Shown: in pieces, positions 9,474 through 18,570 of the stretch
Layout: each line of letters opens with the position of its first letter
Position numbering within the stretch: position 1 is the first letter of the stretch
Assembly: GCA_019308745.1 (NCBI GenBank)
Contig: JAFDHO010000019.1
Span: forward strand, 1-39,355
Source of the DNA: Deltaproteobacteria bacterium
GTDB lineage: Bacteria; Desulfobacterota; DSM-4660; Desulfatiglandales; HGW-15
Reading direction: 5' to 3'
Length of the DNA stretch: 39,355 nt
Notes under the pieces: model-generated
What the model saw: only the letters and a program-made list of their open reading frames with translations
Database searches by the model: none
What the model was told of the DNA's origin: nothing
Made by a program: the position numbers and the translations under genes

Positions 9474-9761
9474 TCACATGCTAATGATCTCGATCCTGGA
9501 GTCAACAATCTCCGCGAGATAGAGTGATTCCAGGAAGATGATCACATTGTTCAAGGTTGCGTCAATATGGCGCCTCTCATTTCCTACGGCACTGATGCCC
9601 AGTTCGATTTTCTGCCATTTGTCATTGGACCCGGTCTCTGCTATGGCCACATTAAACTTATGCTTAACCTTATCTACCATGCTTTTCACCACCTTCCTTT
9701 TCCCCTTTAGGGATCGGTTGTCATGAAGGCGGAGTTCGATTTTGCACGTACCGACAACCAT
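9474..9761 (-). CDS. DUF503 (YlxP-like) protein
   Basis: A 95-aa protein of the DUF503/YlxP family, a small ferredoxin-like-fold protein of uncertain function regularly encoded between infB and rbfA. The N terminus VVGTCKIELRLHDNRSLKGKRKVVK and the late NNVIIFLESL segment match the family. The ATG at 9761 begins the conserved strand and lies just after the infB TGA; an upstream ATG would overlap infB and add 18 non-conserved residues. A role in ribosome assembly is suggested only by context. Confidence 0.88.
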   Translation of the reverse strand: MVVGTCKIELRLHDNRSLKGKRKVVKSMVDKVKHKFNVAIAETGSNDKWQKIELGISAVGNERRHIDATLNNVIIFLESLYLAEIVDSRIEIISM

Positions 9762-9765
9762 CTCG

Positions 9766-12456
9766 TCACAACTCTGCCGCAACCTCTTCGATCTGGTAGA
9801 ACTCAAGCACATCACCGGGTTTTATGTCCTGAAAACTCTCAAGGCCAACACCGCATTCATAGCCAGCCTGCACCTCCTTGACATCATCTTTGAACCTCTT
9901 CAGGGAGGAAGGCCTTCCGTCGTAGATGATGACGTCATCCCTGAGAAGCCTGACTTTTGCATTCCTTTCCACGTGTCCGTCCGTCACGTAACAGCCTGCG
10001 ACAGCTCCCACCTTTGGGACATGAAAGACCTCCTTGATATCTGCCCGTCCTATGACATTTTCCTTTTGTATCGGCTCGAGGAGTCCTGTCATGGCCAACC
10101 GCACGTCCTGTATGACATTGTAGATCACGTCATAGTAACGAATGTCCACGTTTTCCCTCTCCGCTATTTCCGTTACCCTTGGGTTCGCCCTGACGTTAAA
10201 GCCGATGATGATTGCGCCTGAAGCAGAGGCCAACATGACGTCAGACTCCGTAATGGCCCCTGTGGAGGAATGAATAACCTTGAGTTTCACTTCTTCTGTG
10301 CTTAGTTTGAGCAATGAATCCGAGAGGGCTTCGAGGGAACCTTGGACATCCGCCTTGATGATGATGTTCAATTCCTTGACTTCGCCTTCCTTTATCTTCT
10401 CGAAAAGATCATCGAGGCTTACGATTCCCCGCCTTGCCACTTCCCTGGTTTTGAACTGTTCCTGTCTATAGGAAATGATCTGCTTTGCCTTCTTTTCATC
10501 TTCTACGACAATGAATTCGTCTCCTGCCATGGGGACCCCGGAAATGCCGTAGATTTCTACCGGCACGGAAGGGGTTGCGGCCTTGATCTTCTTGCCGCGG
10601 TTGTTCAGCATGGCCCTGACCCTCCCATAACAGTCCCCGCATATGAAGTAGTCTCCCTGGCGAAGGGTTCCTTTCTTGATAAGAACAGTAGCCACCGATC
10701 CCTTGCTCTTGTCTAGTTTTGCTTCAATGATCACGCCCCTGGCCGGTTTGTTAGGATTGGCTTTTAGTTCCAGGACTTCAGCCTGTAACTGTATGAGCTC
10801 CAGTAATTCCTCCACCCCTTCGCCGGTCTTGGCGGATATGTGCCCGAATATTGTATCTCCGCCCCACTCTTCCGGCACGAGATCCAGCTCTGAGAGCTCC
10901 CGGGTCACCCGCTCGATATTGGCCTCTGGTTTATCGATCTTGTTGATGGCAACGACTATGGGGATATTCGCGGCTCGTGCGTGGTTGACGGCCTCTTTGG
11001 TCTGGGGCATTACTCCGTCATCTGCCGCTACTACCAGGACGATGATGTCCGTCACCCTTGCACCCCGCGCTCTCATGGCAGTAAAGGCCTCGTGCCCGGG
11101 GGTATCGAGAAAGACAATATCGCCTCCGTCCCTTTCCACGTAATAGGCACCGATATGCTGTGTGATGCCTCCAGATTCCCCTGCAATGATGTTCGAGTGC
11201 CGGATATAGTCCAGCAATGATGTCTTCCCGTGATCAACGTGTCCCATGATTGTCACCACGGGTGGTCTTGGTGTGAGGTCTTCGGGCCTGTCTTCTGTGT
11301 CGGCGACGAGTTTTTCTATCTCGAACTGATCCCGCTCCAGCTCATAACCGAATTCGTCGGCCACGAGAGAGGCAGTCTCAAAATCAATGGGATTGTTGAT
11401 GGTCGCCATGACCCCCATGGCCATGAGCTTCTTGATCAGTTCCGCTGCCTTGATCCCCATTGCCCTGGCAAGCTCTGATACGGTGACGGTCTCTTGTACC
11501 CTTATCCTTCTCTTGATTGCTTTCGGCGTGGTGATTTCCGTTTGCTTGACCTTCTTGCGGGCCTCCTTGATAGAGGCAACGTCCTTCTTCTTTCTCTTCG
11601 GCACCCTTCCTTCATAGAGATCCGCCCTTTCAAACACCTCTATCTTACGGTGGCGTATGGATGCCTTCGGTGCCTCTACTGCCTTCGGAGCGCGCTTCCT
11701 CTCCTTCTTTTTCTTGGCCGGCTTTTCCTTCCCCTCTTCGACGGGGATCTCCGGGATCTTGCCCTCAATGGGGATCACCTCTCCCCGGGGCTTCACTTTG
11801 ACCCTTCCCTTTTCTACACCCCTCCCCTTCTTCTCCGGTCCCTTCTCCTTCTTTTGAACAAGTTCCCTCAGCGGTCCTTCCTCTGCCCTCTTGATTATCT
11901 TGGCCGGTTGGTCAGCCTTCTTCTTTCTTGCCTTCTTTCTCTTCTCCGGTGCCTTGGCCTCTGTCTGGGGGCTATCCGCAGCCCTGGCAGCCTTCCTGGA
12001 TACCCCTACCCCAGGGGCCTCGGGCCTTCCTGACGCCTCCGCCCCCTTCCCTTCATGAATCTCCTCGAATTCGGAGGGACGAGCGGCCCGTGTCTCCTTT
12101 TCAGCCTCGCGCAAGGATCTTGCCCGTTCCTCTTCCTTTTCAGGCTGCTCCTGCAACTGATCTTCCACAAGCTCTTCGGCCTTCTCTCGAAAGGCCTCTG
12201 CTTTTGCCTCGGCCCTCTCTTCCTCCACCTTGACGGTCTTCTTGCGCCGCCGAATAACGGTCGGTTTGATCCTTCTCTCTTCGATAACCTCCGACACCGC
12301 ACCGCTAAAGATATCCTTCGCCTTGGCCACTGCCTCTTCATCAAGGGTACTCATATAATTCTTGATATTCATGCCCCCTGCCTTGAGTTTTTCTACCAAG
12401 GCCTTACTGTCTGTATTCAATGCTTTGGCCAATTCGTAGACCCTGACTTTAGCCAT
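9766..12456 (-). CDS. infB: Translation initiation factor IF-2
   Basis: An 896-aa GTPase that brings fMet-tRNA to the ribosome. The first residues ([22 protein letters not shown]) are an IF2 N-terminal domain; residues about 70-290 form a long, highly charged Lys/Glu/Arg/Ala/Pro-rich linker; a second IF2 N-like domain ([24 protein letters not shown]) follows. The GTPase domain starts near residue 400 with GHVDHGKTS (G1), DTPGHEAFT (G3) and NKID (G4). Domains II-IV complete the protein, ending in the fMet-tRNA-binding region. It overlaps ylxR by eight bases. The linker is responsible for the variable family length. Confidence 0.97.
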   Translation of the reverse strand: MAKVRVYELAKALNTDSKALVEKLKAGGMNIKNYMSTLDEEAVAKAKDIFSGAVSEVIEERRIKPTVIRRRKKTVKVEEERAEAKAEAFREKAEELVEDQLQEQPEKEEERARSLREAEKETRAARPSEFEEIHEGKGAEASGRPEAPGVGVSRKAARAADSPQTEAKAPEKRKKARKKKADQPAKIIKRAEEGPLRELVQKKEKGPEKKGRGVEKGRVKVKPRGEVIPIEGKIPEIPVEEGKEKPAKKKKERKRAPKAVEAPKASIRHRKIEVFERADLYEGRVPKRKKKDVASIKEARKKVKQTEITTPKAIKRRIRVQETVTVSELARAMGIKAAELIKKLMAMGVMATINNPIDFETASLVADEFGYELERDQFEIEKLVADTEDRPEDLTPRPPVVTIMGHVDHGKTSLLDYIRHSNIIAGESGGITQHIGAYYVERDGGDIVFLDTPGHEAFTAMRARGARVTDIIVLVVAADDGVMPQTKEAVNHARAANIPIVVAINKIDKPEANIERVTRELSELDLVPEEWGGDTIFGHISAKTGEGVEELLELIQLQAEVLELKANPNKPARGVIIEAKLDKSKGSVATVLIKKGTLRQGDYFICGDCYGRVRAMLNNRGKKIKAATPSVPVEIYGISGVPMAGDEFIVVEDEKKAKQIISYRQEQFKTREVARRGIVSLDDLFEKIKEGEVKELNIIIKADVQGSLEALSDSLLKLSTEEVKLKVIHSSTGAITESDVMLASASGAIIIGFNVRANPRVTEIAERENVDIRYYDVIYNVIQDVRLAMTGLLEPIQKENVIGRADIKEVFHVPKVGAVAGCYVTDGHVERNAKVRLLRDDVIIYDGRPSSLKRFKDDVKEVQAGYECGVGLESFQDIKPGDVLEFYQIEEVAAEL

Positions 12457-12775
12457 CTAAACCCCCAAAAATCGTCTTCTTGATTTCCTGGTCCCCTTGG
12501 AAACCAGATTGTATCTTGATATCAGGACTGAGAATCATATCTTGATCTCCTTTGAAGACCCTGCGCAGTTGCTTGTGCTTGAAGAGCCGTTCGAGGCACC
12601 CAGGGTTCTTACAGATATAGGCGCCCCGCCCTTTCATGTCTCCCCTCTTGTCCATGAGGACCTGGCCGCTCGAATCTGCCACGAGCCTGATGAACTTATC
12701 CTTTGGCCCTTTCCTCCTGCAGCAAATACACGTCCGTATTGGAATATGGCCTTTACCTCTCCCCAAGAGCAACAT
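12449..12775 (-). CDS. YlxR (DUF448) family RNA-binding protein
   Basis: A 108-aa protein of the YlxR/DUF448 family, typically encoded between nusA and infB and proposed to bind RNA or nucleoid [24 protein letters not shown] is the family signature (usually RTCIGCR), followed by [26 protein letters not shown]. The chosen ATG overlaps the nusA end by 23 bases; a TTG three codons in is also possible. The C-terminal 30 residues beyond the domain are poorly conserved. It overlaps infB by eight bases, indicating tight coupling. Confidence 0.88.
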   Translation of the reverse strand: MLLLGRGKGHIPIRTCICCRRKGPKDKFIRLVADSSGQVLMDKRGDMKGRGAYICKNPGCLERLFKHKQLRRVFKGDQDMILSPDIKIQSGFQGDQEIKKTIFGGLDG

Positions 12776-14072
12776 CCTCGCCTGCTTCCTTGACGTCCTC
12801 TTTTACGCCCTCCGGCTCAGCCTCACCTTCTTCCGTCTGGGTCTCCAGATAGAGCTGTGCGTTTTGAATCAGCTTCTTGGCCTTTTCCTCTCCAATATCC
12901 TTGACCTGGGAGAGGTCTTCAATGGAGGACTCGGCAACGTCTTTGGCGGACCGAAATCCCGCCTGGTACAGGTTCAAGGCCGTCTTTTCGCCAATACCGT
13001 TCAAGTTCAGCAGCGAGTCGTAAGCATCCTTTAGGGCCTGGTTGTAGCTTGATTCGCTGGTCACATCGAGGTTCCAGCCCGATAGTTTGGAGGCGAGCCT
13101 GACATTTTGCCCCCTCTTACCGATTGCAAGAGAAAGCTGGTCATCCGGGACCACGACTTCCATCCTCTGATTCTCTTCGTCCACGATGACCCTCGTGATC
13201 TCAGCGGGAGCCAGCGCGTTACAGATGAACTTGGCGGGGTCAGGATCCCAGGTGACGATATCTATCTTCTCGCCCCTCAGCTCCTGCACCACTGCCTGCA
13301 CCCTTGAGCCCTTCATCCCCACGCACGCACCAACAGGGTCCACGTCACTATCCCTTGAAGTGACCGCGATCTTTGCCCGGCTCCCCGGTTCGCGGGCCAC
13401 CTGGACTATCCTCACGATCCCTTCGGCAATCTCCGGTACTTCGCCCTCAAACAGGGCTGATAGAAAATTGGGGTGGGTCCGGGATAGGATGACTTGGGGG
13501 CCTCGACTAAACTGCTTTACTTCAAGGATATAGGCCCGTATGCGATCCCCTTGTTTATAGGATTCCTTTGGAATCTGCTCTTTCAGGGGAAGTTCGGCCT
13601 CCGCCCGGCCCAGGTTTACAATAATGCTCCCCTTGTCGAACCTCTGGACGATGCCGTGGACTATCTCTCCTTTCCTGTCCTTGAAGTCGTCAAAGACTAT
13701 GTTTCTTTCAGCCTCCCTCAACCGCTGCATGATGACTTGTTTTGCAGACTGGGCGGCAATCCGGCCAAATTCATCCGTATCCACTTTGATACCCAGCTCG
13801 TCTCCGACCTGGGATTCGGGGTCAATCTTCCGGGCCTCTTCCAGGGAGATCTGTAGGTGTTCGTTGGTCACCTTTTCCACGACTTCCTTGAATTCAAACA
13901 CCTCGATTTCCCCGGCCTCGCTGTTGAAATTGACCTCGATATCATAGTCAGGGCCGAACTTTCTTCTTGCCGCTGTCCTCACCGCTTCCTCAAGGGTCTT
14001 GATCAAGACGTCCTGCTCAACCCCCTTTTCGCGGCTGACCTGGTCAATGACTCTCTTTAGTTCGGTAATCAT
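12753..14072 (-). CDS. nusA: Transcription termination/antitermination factor NusA
   Basis: A 439-aa NusA, which binds RNA polymerase and modulates pausing, termination and antitermination. Layout: N-terminal polymerase-binding domain (residues 1-130, [26 protein letters not shown]), S1 domain (about 135-200), two KH domains including [27 protein letters not shown] and [22 protein letters not shown], and a C-terminal helix-hairpin-helix segment ([30 protein letters not shown]) in place of the two acidic repeats of E. coli NusA. The last 20 residues are acidic. It follows rimP by 23 bases. Confidence 0.96.
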   Translation of the reverse strand: MITELKRVIDQVSREKGVEQDVLIKTLEEAVRTAARRKFGPDYDIEVNFNSEAGEIEVFEFKEVVEKVTNEHLQISLEEARKIDPESQVGDELGIKVDTDEFGRIAAQSAKQVIMQRLREAERNIVFDDFKDRKGEIVHGIVQRFDKGSIIVNLGRAEAELPLKEQIPKESYKQGDRIRAYILEVKQFSRGPQVILSRTHPNFLSALFEGEVPEIAEGIVRIVQVAREPGSRAKIAVTSRDSDVDPVGACVGMKGSRVQAVVQELRGEKIDIVTWDPDPAKFICNALAPAEITRVIVDEENQRMEVVVPDDQLSLAIGKRGQNVRLASKLSGWNLDVTSESSYNQALKDAYDSLLNLNGIGEKTALNLYQAGFRSAKDVAESSIEDLSQVKDIGEEKAKKLIQNAQLYLETQTEEGEAEPEGVKEDVKEAGEDVALGER

Positions 14073-14095
14073 AGTAACTCCAGAAATGATTGTTT

Positions 14096-14566
14096 TTACT
14101 TAAACTCATACACGAGGTTGGCCTTGGCCACCTCTTTCCAGGGCAGGGTGACCGTCCCCCCTTCTATGCTCAAGGTGAGAATCCCCCCCTGAAATTTACT
14201 CAGGTAACCAGTGTAGTTTCTGCGCCCCTCTATGGGCGCAAGCGTTTTTACTCTTACCTTCTTCCCGATAGCCCACTGGAAGTCCCTCTCTTTCTTCAGT
14301 GGTCGGTTGAGCCCTGGCGAGGAGACCTCGAGGACGTACTCGTGATCAATGATATCCTTTACGTCGATCAGGTCACCAATTCCCCTGCTTACCCTGGCGC
14401 AATCCTCGACGTCGACACCACCGCTCTTGTCGATATACACTCGCAGTACCCACCTGCCGTGTGCTGAAAGATACTCCACGTCCACCAGATCATAGCCCAT
14501 TTCCTCTATGGCAGGCTCTATCAGGTCGATCACCTGTTTCGATACGGTCGCTACGTTACCTCGCAT
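14096..14566 (-). CDS. rimP: Ribosome maturation factor RimP
   Basis: A 156-aa RimP, needed for 30S maturation. The N-terminal domain contains IEPAIEEMGYDLVDVEY and VLRVYIDKSGGVDVEDCARVSRGIGDLID, followed by YVLEVSSPGLNRPLKKERDF, the family hallmark; the C-terminal SH3-like domain ends with the ANLVYEF segment. Length is typical. It is the first gene of the nusA-infB operon; no clear sigma-70 promoter is seen in the 75 bases between it and the tRNA terminator, so the promoter may be noncanonical or farther upstream. Confidence 0.94.
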   Translation of the reverse strand: MRGNVATVSKQVIDLIEPAIEEMGYDLVDVEYLSAHGRWVLRVYIDKSGGVDVEDCARVSRGIGDLIDVKDIIDHEYVLEVSSPGLNRPLKKERDFQWAIGKKVRVKTLAPIEGRRNYTGYLSKFQGGILTLSIEGGTVTLPWKEVAKANLVYEFK

Positions 14567-14641
14567 GATCTTTGAGGGCCCCAGCCTTAAATCCCTCGCA
14601 TTTCCCGGGACTCGGGTCCGGAAACTTAAAGAAAGAATAAC

Positions 14642-14667
14642 AAAAAAGCGGGCTTTTAGGCCCGCTT
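14642..14667 (-). terminator. Rho-independent terminator downstream of tRNA-Gly
   Basis: Read on the minus strand, a perfect 8-bp stem (AAGCGGGC paired with GCCCGCTT) with a 6-base loop is followed by a run of T residues. This is an intrinsic terminator for the leftward tRNA-Gly transcript and insulates it from the rimP-nusA operon, whose start codon is 76 bases further on. Confidence 0.8.
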
Positions 14668-14834
14668 CCTATGTGCAGACTGGATTAGGTAGTTGCCAGC
14701 TAGTTTACCTAGCCAGGTTCATAATCCCACAGTGAAAACTGACATCCCGTCCGCAATTCGAAGTGCATCAGTCTTACCTGAAAACAGACTGAAGACCTCA
14801 AAAAGGGAATCAGGCCTTAGCGCTCTCGCGAATC

Positions 14835-14910
14835 TGGAGCGGGCAACGGGGCTCGAACCCGCGACCCCAAGCTTGGGAAGCTTGTGCTCTACCAACTGAG
14901 CTATGCCCGC
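14835..14910 (-). tRNA. tRNA-Gly (anticodon CCC)
   Basis: A complete 76-base tRNA on the minus strand. The acceptor stem GCGGGCA pairs with TGCCCGC over all seven positions. The anticodon stem CAAGC/GCTTG closes the loop TTCCCAA, giving anticodon CCC, which reads GGG glycine codons. The T stem GCGGG/CCCGT has one G-T wobble and carries TTCGAGC. The discriminator is T (U73), usual for tRNA-Gly, and the CCA end is encoded. A terminator lies about 170 bases downstream. Confidence 0.95.
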
Positions 14911-15048
14911 CGTTGCCCTCCAAGATCGACCGAACGATCCTCTTGCTCATTACACTAGGCCGACCTTATGGATTTTCATAATATTGAACATATAAACCCG
15001 CAAAGTCAAGAAATATTTTCCATTTATCCTCGCCTGCTCGGGAAGATC
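14911..15048. other. Intergenic region upstream of tRNA-Gly
   Basis: An AT-rich gap between the divergent tRNA-Gly gene and the corC-like gene. On the minus strand a TTGACT at 15004-15009 and a TATTAT at 14978-14983 could form a tRNA promoter, but their spacing of 20 bases is too long to be confident. No gene is seen. Confidence 0.35.
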
Positions 15049-15077
15049 TTGACATGGCATGCATATGAAAATAGAAT
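15049..15077 (+). promoter_or_regulatory. Candidate sigma-70 promoter for the corC-like gene
   Basis: A perfect -35 box TTGACA (15049-15054) is separated by exactly 17 bases from a -10 box TAGAAT (15072-15077), one mismatch from consensus. The start point would be near 15084, giving a leader of about 197 bases before the TTG start at 15281. No known riboswitch was recognised in that leader. Confidence 0.65.
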
Positions 15078-15280
15078 AATTCACAACTCACAATCAATCA
15101 AAGGGATATTCAGCAAGCTGACGAGATACCGACATTTTTCCACGACATCCCGAGGATATGCGCCAGGTCTTCAAACACCTTTGCCGCTGGCAGGCAAGAC
15201 TCTCTTTTTGGATCATGGAGATCCATTGTCTTGAAACATCCAACCCAGGATTTAACCCTTTGAAGAGGAAGCGCTGATCA

Positions 15281-16147
15281 TTGGAAGATGATTCAGATCA
15301 CGGGCTGATAAAGCTGCTCAGATCATTGGTGAAAAGAAGATCTCCCTTTGGCAAGTCCGAGGACCTTACCGAAGAGATCCATGACCTCATGAACGAGGGG
15401 CAGGCAAAGGGCCTGATCTCCGGCGAAGAGTCGCATATGGTGCAAGGGGTCCTGGATTTAAAGGAGACGGAGGCTCACTCCATTATGATACCCCGCACCG
15501 AAGTCTCATCCGCCTCCATGAATGCAACACTTGGGGAGGTTATCAAGCTGGTTTCCGAATGCGGCCACACAAGGATACCCATCTACCAGGACAGCATCGA
15601 CGAGATAATCGGCACCCTGCATGCAAAGGACCTCCTCAAGTTGTGGGGCAAGGCACCTGAATCCAAGATCCCCAAGGATATCATCCGAAGGCCCTATTTT
15701 GTTCCTCGAAATCAAAAAGTGAGCGAACTGTTGAAGGACCTGAAGCGGGAAAAGACGCACTTGGCCATTGTGACGGATGAGTATGGAGGAACGGCCGGCA
15801 TCATTACCATCGAAGACATCCTTGAAGAGATCGTCGGGGAGATCATGGATGAACATGATGATGAACCGCCCCTGCTCACCGTTTTGGATGATAAGTTGAT
15901 CCTGGTTGATGCACGGCTGGAGGTAGAGAAATTGGAGGAGCATCTGGGCAGGGAACTCCCGGAAGGCGAATATGAATCGGTTGGGGGCTTCGTCATCAGC
16001 ATCCTGGGAAGGATCCCCAAGGCCGGAGAAAGAGTAGACTATGAGGATCTTGAGATGACCATCAAATCAGCAGACGCACGCAGGATAGACAAGATCCTCA
16101 TCACGGTGAAAGACGCGGCACCCTGCGAGGGAGAAGAAGATTCCTGA
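15281..16147 (+). CDS. CorC/YbeX-like CBS-domain protein
   Basis: A 288-aa cytosolic protein with a CBS pair (about residues 68-125, IMIPRTEV ... RIPIYQDSIDEIIGTLHAKDLLK; and 135-195, HLAIVTDEYGGTAGIITIEDILEEIVGEI) and a C-terminal CorC/HlyC domain (about 205-285, ending with a KILITV strand). The membrane DUF21 domain of CorB/hemolysin-C-type proteins is absent, so this matches YbeX/CorC, implicated in magnesium/cobalt resistance and ribosome metabolism in E. coli. The start is TTG with GAAGAGGAAG about ten bases upstream. It precedes lnt in the same orientation, as ybeX precedes lnt in E. coli, although here separated by 750 bases. Confidence 0.88.
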   Translation: MEDDSDHGLIKLLRSLVKRRSPFGKSEDLTEEIHDLMNEGQAKGLISGEESHMVQGVLDLKETEAHSIMIPRTEVSSASMNATLGEVIKLVSECGHTRIPIYQDSIDEIIGTLHAKDLLKLWGKAPESKIPKDIIRRPYFVPRNQKVSELLKDLKREKTHLAIVTDEYGGTAGIITIEDILEEIVGEIMDEHDDEPPLLTVLDDKLILVDARLEVEKLEEHLGRELPEGEYESVGGFVISILGRIPKAGERVDYEDLEMTIKSADARRIDKILITVKDAAPCEGEEDS

Positions 16148-16548
16148 ACCGTTCATTGTCTCCTCTGAACTACTTGAGTGGGGAACGATCCTGCCATCAT
16201 GGTAAGACACCACCTTCCTTCCAGCGGCCTTATAGGATTCCGGCACGCCCGTTAAAGACCACTACCCCCTTGTTCCATAGATCTACCGTCAACTTTTGGT
16301 TTCTCCACCAAAACCAGATGCTTTGGGGATAACCCCATTCACCGGCAAGCATCAGATGCAAGGCTTGCGAAATCCCGAGAAGTGAGGCGATCATTGAGGC
16401 TCGCCGCAGCGACGAGGGATGAGCGTAACGCAGCTCTCATTTGATCCCGCCTTAGCGGGGAGATGGTGCTTGATGGTGAATGGTGTCATCACTCCCATCT
16501 TAACCTGGACAACGACCCTCCGGTGATATATTTTGGTAGGAATCACAG
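16148..16548. other. Non-coding spacer between corC-like gene and the inverted-repeat element
   Basis: No convincing gene in this stretch. It contains small hairpins: TTTTGGT/ACCAAAA at 16294-16313 with a 6-base loop, and CCCGC-ctta-GCGGG near 16446-16459. Neither is followed by a T run, so they are not typical intrinsic terminators. Confidence 0.4.
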
Positions 16549-16885
16549 ATGTCCGGTTAGGATTTTGCAAATAGAGGCTTTGACTGTCAGAAGCTCGATC
16601 AATAACACCTGGAGATGTCCCCTGGGAGGTCTTTTTCAATGGCTCAATCAAAATTCGTCCCAGGCACCAACACCGGCACCAAACACTTAATAGAAGTCCT
16701 CAGTAGCCCCATAAGAGTATCTCTACCGGAGCCCCGGTCTTCTGTGCCTGTGAGGCGATGACTATGAGGCTTATGGGGGCGTGAAAAAGGGTTAGGGCGA
16801 ATATTGAGCCTTTGAAAAAGACCTCCCAGGGGACACAGCCAACTGCCTCAGGAACCAATTATTTTGCAGAATCCTAGCCGGACAT
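16549..16885. repeat. 337-bp nested inverted-repeat (MITE-like) element
   Basis: A symmetric structure with no coding sequence. The outer arms (16549-16571 and about 16863-16885) are inverted copies beginning ATGTCCGG and differing at two positions. A middle pair (16616-16648 and 16803-16835) is a 33-base inverted repeat with one mismatch, starting TGTCCCCTGGGAGGTC. An inner pair (GCCCCATAAG at 16706-16715; CTTATGGGGGC at 16770-16780) and a central hairpin ACCGG-agcc-CCGGT (16725-16738) complete the fold. The 9-mer GGTAGGAAT occurs on both flanks (16535-16543 and 16891-16899), although separated by 5 bases from each outer arm. Either a miniature transposable element or a structured RNA/attenuator before lnt. 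Confidence 0.7.
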
Positions 16886-16897
16886 TATCGGGTAGGA

Positions 16898-18439
16898 ATG
16901 CGTCTTAGAGAGAGAGAAAAGCTTCTTCTGGCCACCCTTTCAGGCCTCATGTTGACGGCCTCCTTCCCTCCCGGGGACGCAGGCTGGGTGGCCTGGTTTG
17001 CCCTTCTTCCGCTTCTCCTCAGTCTTAACCGGACACCGCCCTCAAGGGCCTTTCGGCTGGGATTTGCAGCGGGTATGGCACACTATTTGACCCTTGTTTA
17101 CTGGGTCATCGTCGCCATGAGCCACTATGGGGGATTGAATCTCGTGATCAGTACCAGTGTCATGGTCCTGCTCTGCCTGTATCTGTCCCTGTACCCGGCT
17201 TTCTTTTCCTACTTGTGTGTTCTCTTCGAGGCCAAACGCTTCTTCGTTTTCCAGACGGCGGCCCTATGGGTGCTCCTGGAGTACCTTAGGGGCAAGCTCT
17301 TGACGGGATTTCCCTGGTGCCTCCTTGGTTATACCCAGTATGGTTTCATTGATCTCATCCAGGTAGCAGACATGGTAGGTGTCTATGGCCTGTCCTTTGT
17401 GATCGTCGCCCTGAACGGATTCGTCCATTCCATCGGCTTTAGGGGTACTGCCGCCCGGAAGACCACCCTGACATGGGAATTGCCCCTTGTACTTGTCATG
17501 TTTCTTTTCGTCTTTCTCTACGGGGACTATCGCCTTTCCGAGAATCGCTCAGGGGAAAAGGAGGATCCTTTTCTCAAGGTAGCCATCATACAGGGCAATA
17601 TTGATCAGTCGGTAAAGTGGAACCCGGAGTACCAGAGAAAGACCTTGGAAGTTTACGAGCGGCTTTCGCTCTCAACGCGCGCTTCCACACCCGATCTCCT
17701 CGTCTGGCCCGAGACAGCGGTCCCCTTCTTCTTTCAGGAGGGCAATGAACTGGCACGAAAGGTCTTGGAGATAGGGGAAGAGATTGGGGCCGAGTTCATC
17801 TTCGGGAGCCCTGCCTACGAAAGGGAGGAGAATGCAGTCAGGTATTACAATCGAGTGTACCTTCTTACGTCAGGGAGGGAGACCCCGGCCCATTACGACA
17901 AGGTGCACCTGGTTCCCTTTGGCGAATACGTCCCTCTCAAGAAATTCTTGCCCTTTGTGAACAGACTGGTCCCTGCGGCCGGAGATTTTGCCCCGGGCAA
18001 GGGCATCGAACCTCTCAGGTCTCCTTTGGTCTCCTCCGGCATCCTCATATGTTTTGAGGCCATCTTCCCGGAAATTGCGCGGAAACAGGTGGAAAGAGGG
18101 GCTCAGATCCTGGTAAACGTGACAAATGATGCCTGGTTCGGTAGGACCAGCGCCCCGTTCCAGCACCTCTCCATGGCGGCACTCAGGGCCGTGGAGAATC
18201 ACAGGCCGCTTGTCCGGGCCGCAAATACCGGCATAAGCGCCTTCATTGACTCCAGGGGCAGGACAGTCCAGGAGTCCGTGCTCTTTAGGGAGGCGGTCCT
18301 TTCTGCCGAGGTAAGATTGCCCGGGCCTACGAGAACCTTTTACAACCGTTACGGAGATGTCTTTGTAGCCCTTGTTTTTGCAATAATGCTGATTATCTTG
18401 TTCCCCAAATTGTGCTATAATAGGAAACTGTTGGAATAG
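16898..18439 (+). CDS. lnt: Apolipoprotein N-acyltransferase
   Basis: A 513-aa inner-membrane enzyme that adds the third acyl chain to the N-terminal cysteine of lipoproteins. About six hydrophobic segments occupy residues 10-215, followed by a periplasmic nitrilase-like domain and a C-terminal anchor (about 485-503). The catalytic triad is intact: E272 in LVWPETAVPFF, K335 in YDKVHLVPFGEYVP and C385 in ILICFEAIFPE. These fit E. coli E267-K335-C387. The start ATG is preceded closely by GGGTAGG, which belongs to the flank of the inverted-repeat element. It sits upstream of prfB on the same strand. Confidence 0.95.
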   Translation: MRLREREKLLLATLSGLMLTASFPPGDAGWVAWFALLPLLLSLNRTPPSRAFRLGFAAGMAHYLTLVYWVIVAMSHYGGLNLVISTSVMVLLCLYLSLYPAFFSYLCVLFEAKRFFVFQTAALWVLLEYLRGKLLTGFPWCLLGYTQYGFIDLIQVADMVGVYGLSFVIVALNGFVHSIGFRGTAARKTTLTWELPLVLVMFLFVFLYGDYRLSENRSGEKEDPFLKVAIIQGNIDQSVKWNPEYQRKTLEVYERLSLSTRASTPDLLVWPETAVPFFFQEGNELARKVLEIGEEIGAEFIFGSPAYEREENAVRYYNRVYLLTSGRETPAHYDKVHLVPFGEYVPLKKFLPFVNRLVPAAGDFAPGKGIEPLRSPLVSSGILICFEAIFPEIARKQVERGAQILVNVTNDAWFGRTSAPFQHLSMAALRAVENHRPLVRAANTGISAFIDSRGRTVQESVLFREAVLSAEVRLPGPTRTFYNRYGDVFVALVFAIMLIILFPKLCYNRKLLE

Positions 18440-18570
18440 ATTGAACCAAGCCCTTGATATTCTTAGCGGATCGCAATGAAGTCTTCCGCTCCATGACAAG
18501 CGCCTTTTCAAGGCGAAGGCAGAACGGCGCAGACTATAGACTGACTGACTTAGAGGAGAGGAGGTTAACC

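Noticed and set aside
11494-12033. Leu/Pro-rich + strand frame opposite infB
   Set aside because: It is the antisense of the Lys/Glu-rich IF-2 linker, where stop codons are rare.
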